From assembly GCA_029237695.1 (NCBI GenBank), contig CM055275.1, forward strand, positions 86,850,433 through 86,914,432: a stretch of DNA of 64,000 nt, read 5' to 3'. How positions within the stretch are numbered: the first letter of the stretch is position 1; each line of letters starts with the position of its first letter. The position numbers were made by a program, and so were the translations under genes. Under the pieces are notes generated by a model. That model ran no database searches. It had not been told where the DNA came from and saw only the letters and a program-made list of their open reading frames with translations. Shown piece by piece: positions 63,811-64,000 of the stretch. Origin of the DNA: Conchocele bisecta. Taxonomy: Eukaryota; Mollusca; Bivalvia; Lucinida; Thyasiridae.

Positions 63811-64000
63811 AGAGAATAGTAGGTTAGTGCCATGAATGGGAAAAAATATCCGGCAAGACTCAAGAATTTCTTTATTTCTCATCAGAAGTATATGTTGTTA
63901 CCACTCATTTGAATCGTCTCGCCGAGACGGTTCAAATGAGTGGTCACAACATATACTTTGGTTCAGAAATAAGGAAAACAGATAGAGAATAGTAGGTTAG
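63811..64000. repeat. Nested MITEs at right window edge
   Basis: AATAGTAGGTTAGTGCCATG starts a composite-family palindrome. Its centre is occupied by the CATTTGAACCGTCTC palindrome (63868-63975). The opposite end (GAATAGTAGGTTAG) is cut by the window edge. Confidence 0.75.

Overview
The window is AT-rich metazoan nuclear DNA, most likely from a bivalve mollusc. The only recognisable host gene is a four-exon, intron-containing gene for SNAPC5, a small subunit of the snRNA-activating complex. Almost everything else is repeats: palindromic MITE-like elements, SINEs with tRNA-like heads, non-LTR retrotransposon fragments, a Tc1-type transposon and long arrays with monomers of about 165-170 bp. 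There are no bacterial operons, and one 500-base run of N is an assembly gap. The bivalve assignment is an inference from the general look of the repeats and was not tested by a search.

Layout. 0.4-1.2 kb: broken LINE ORF1. 1.5-8.1 kb: palindromic elements, minisatellites and one copy of a ~700-bp duplication. 8.28-14.96 kb: SNAPC5, plus strand, with repeat-filled introns. 15-18.3 kb: repeats, including about five decayed partial copies of the last SNAPC5 exon and 3' flank. 18.4-20.8 kb: a tandem array split by a Tc1-type element with visible TA target duplication. 22.1-25.7 kb: an array of ~340-bp dimeric repeats. 26-35 kb: duplications, palindromes and SINEs. 35.1-41.05 kb: an older divergent array followed by a homogeneous 167-bp array of about 26 units.

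The main item is at about 43.7-58.5 kb: an integrated Polinton/Maverick (adintovirus-like) element with higher GC than its surroundings. It carries a double-jelly-roll major capsid protein, a broken penton-like minor capsid protein, a broken coiled-coil fibre-like protein, a packaging ATPase whose Walker A motif contains an in-frame TAG, several conserved small membrane or structural proteins, a frameshifted retrovirus-type integrase, and a protein-primed family B DNA polymerase. The polymerase lacks its N-terminal part, where the reading frame runs into a GGAC microsatellite and a 95-bp duplication. No adenain-like protease was found and the right terminal repeat appears to be missing. By family knowledge these genes would form one module: polymerase and integrase replicate and insert the element, and the ATPase packages DNA into capsids built from the major and minor capsid proteins. 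Here the set is a partly decayed copy: several open frames are long and intact while others carry frameshifts and stops.

Two features of the element stand out. Short palindromes of the CCAAT...ATTGG type are scattered through its linkers and intergenic spaces. AT-rich motifs recur just upstream of its start codons. From 58.6 kb to the end lie palindromes, the gap and a LINE reverse-transcriptase relic interrupted by three younger insertions.
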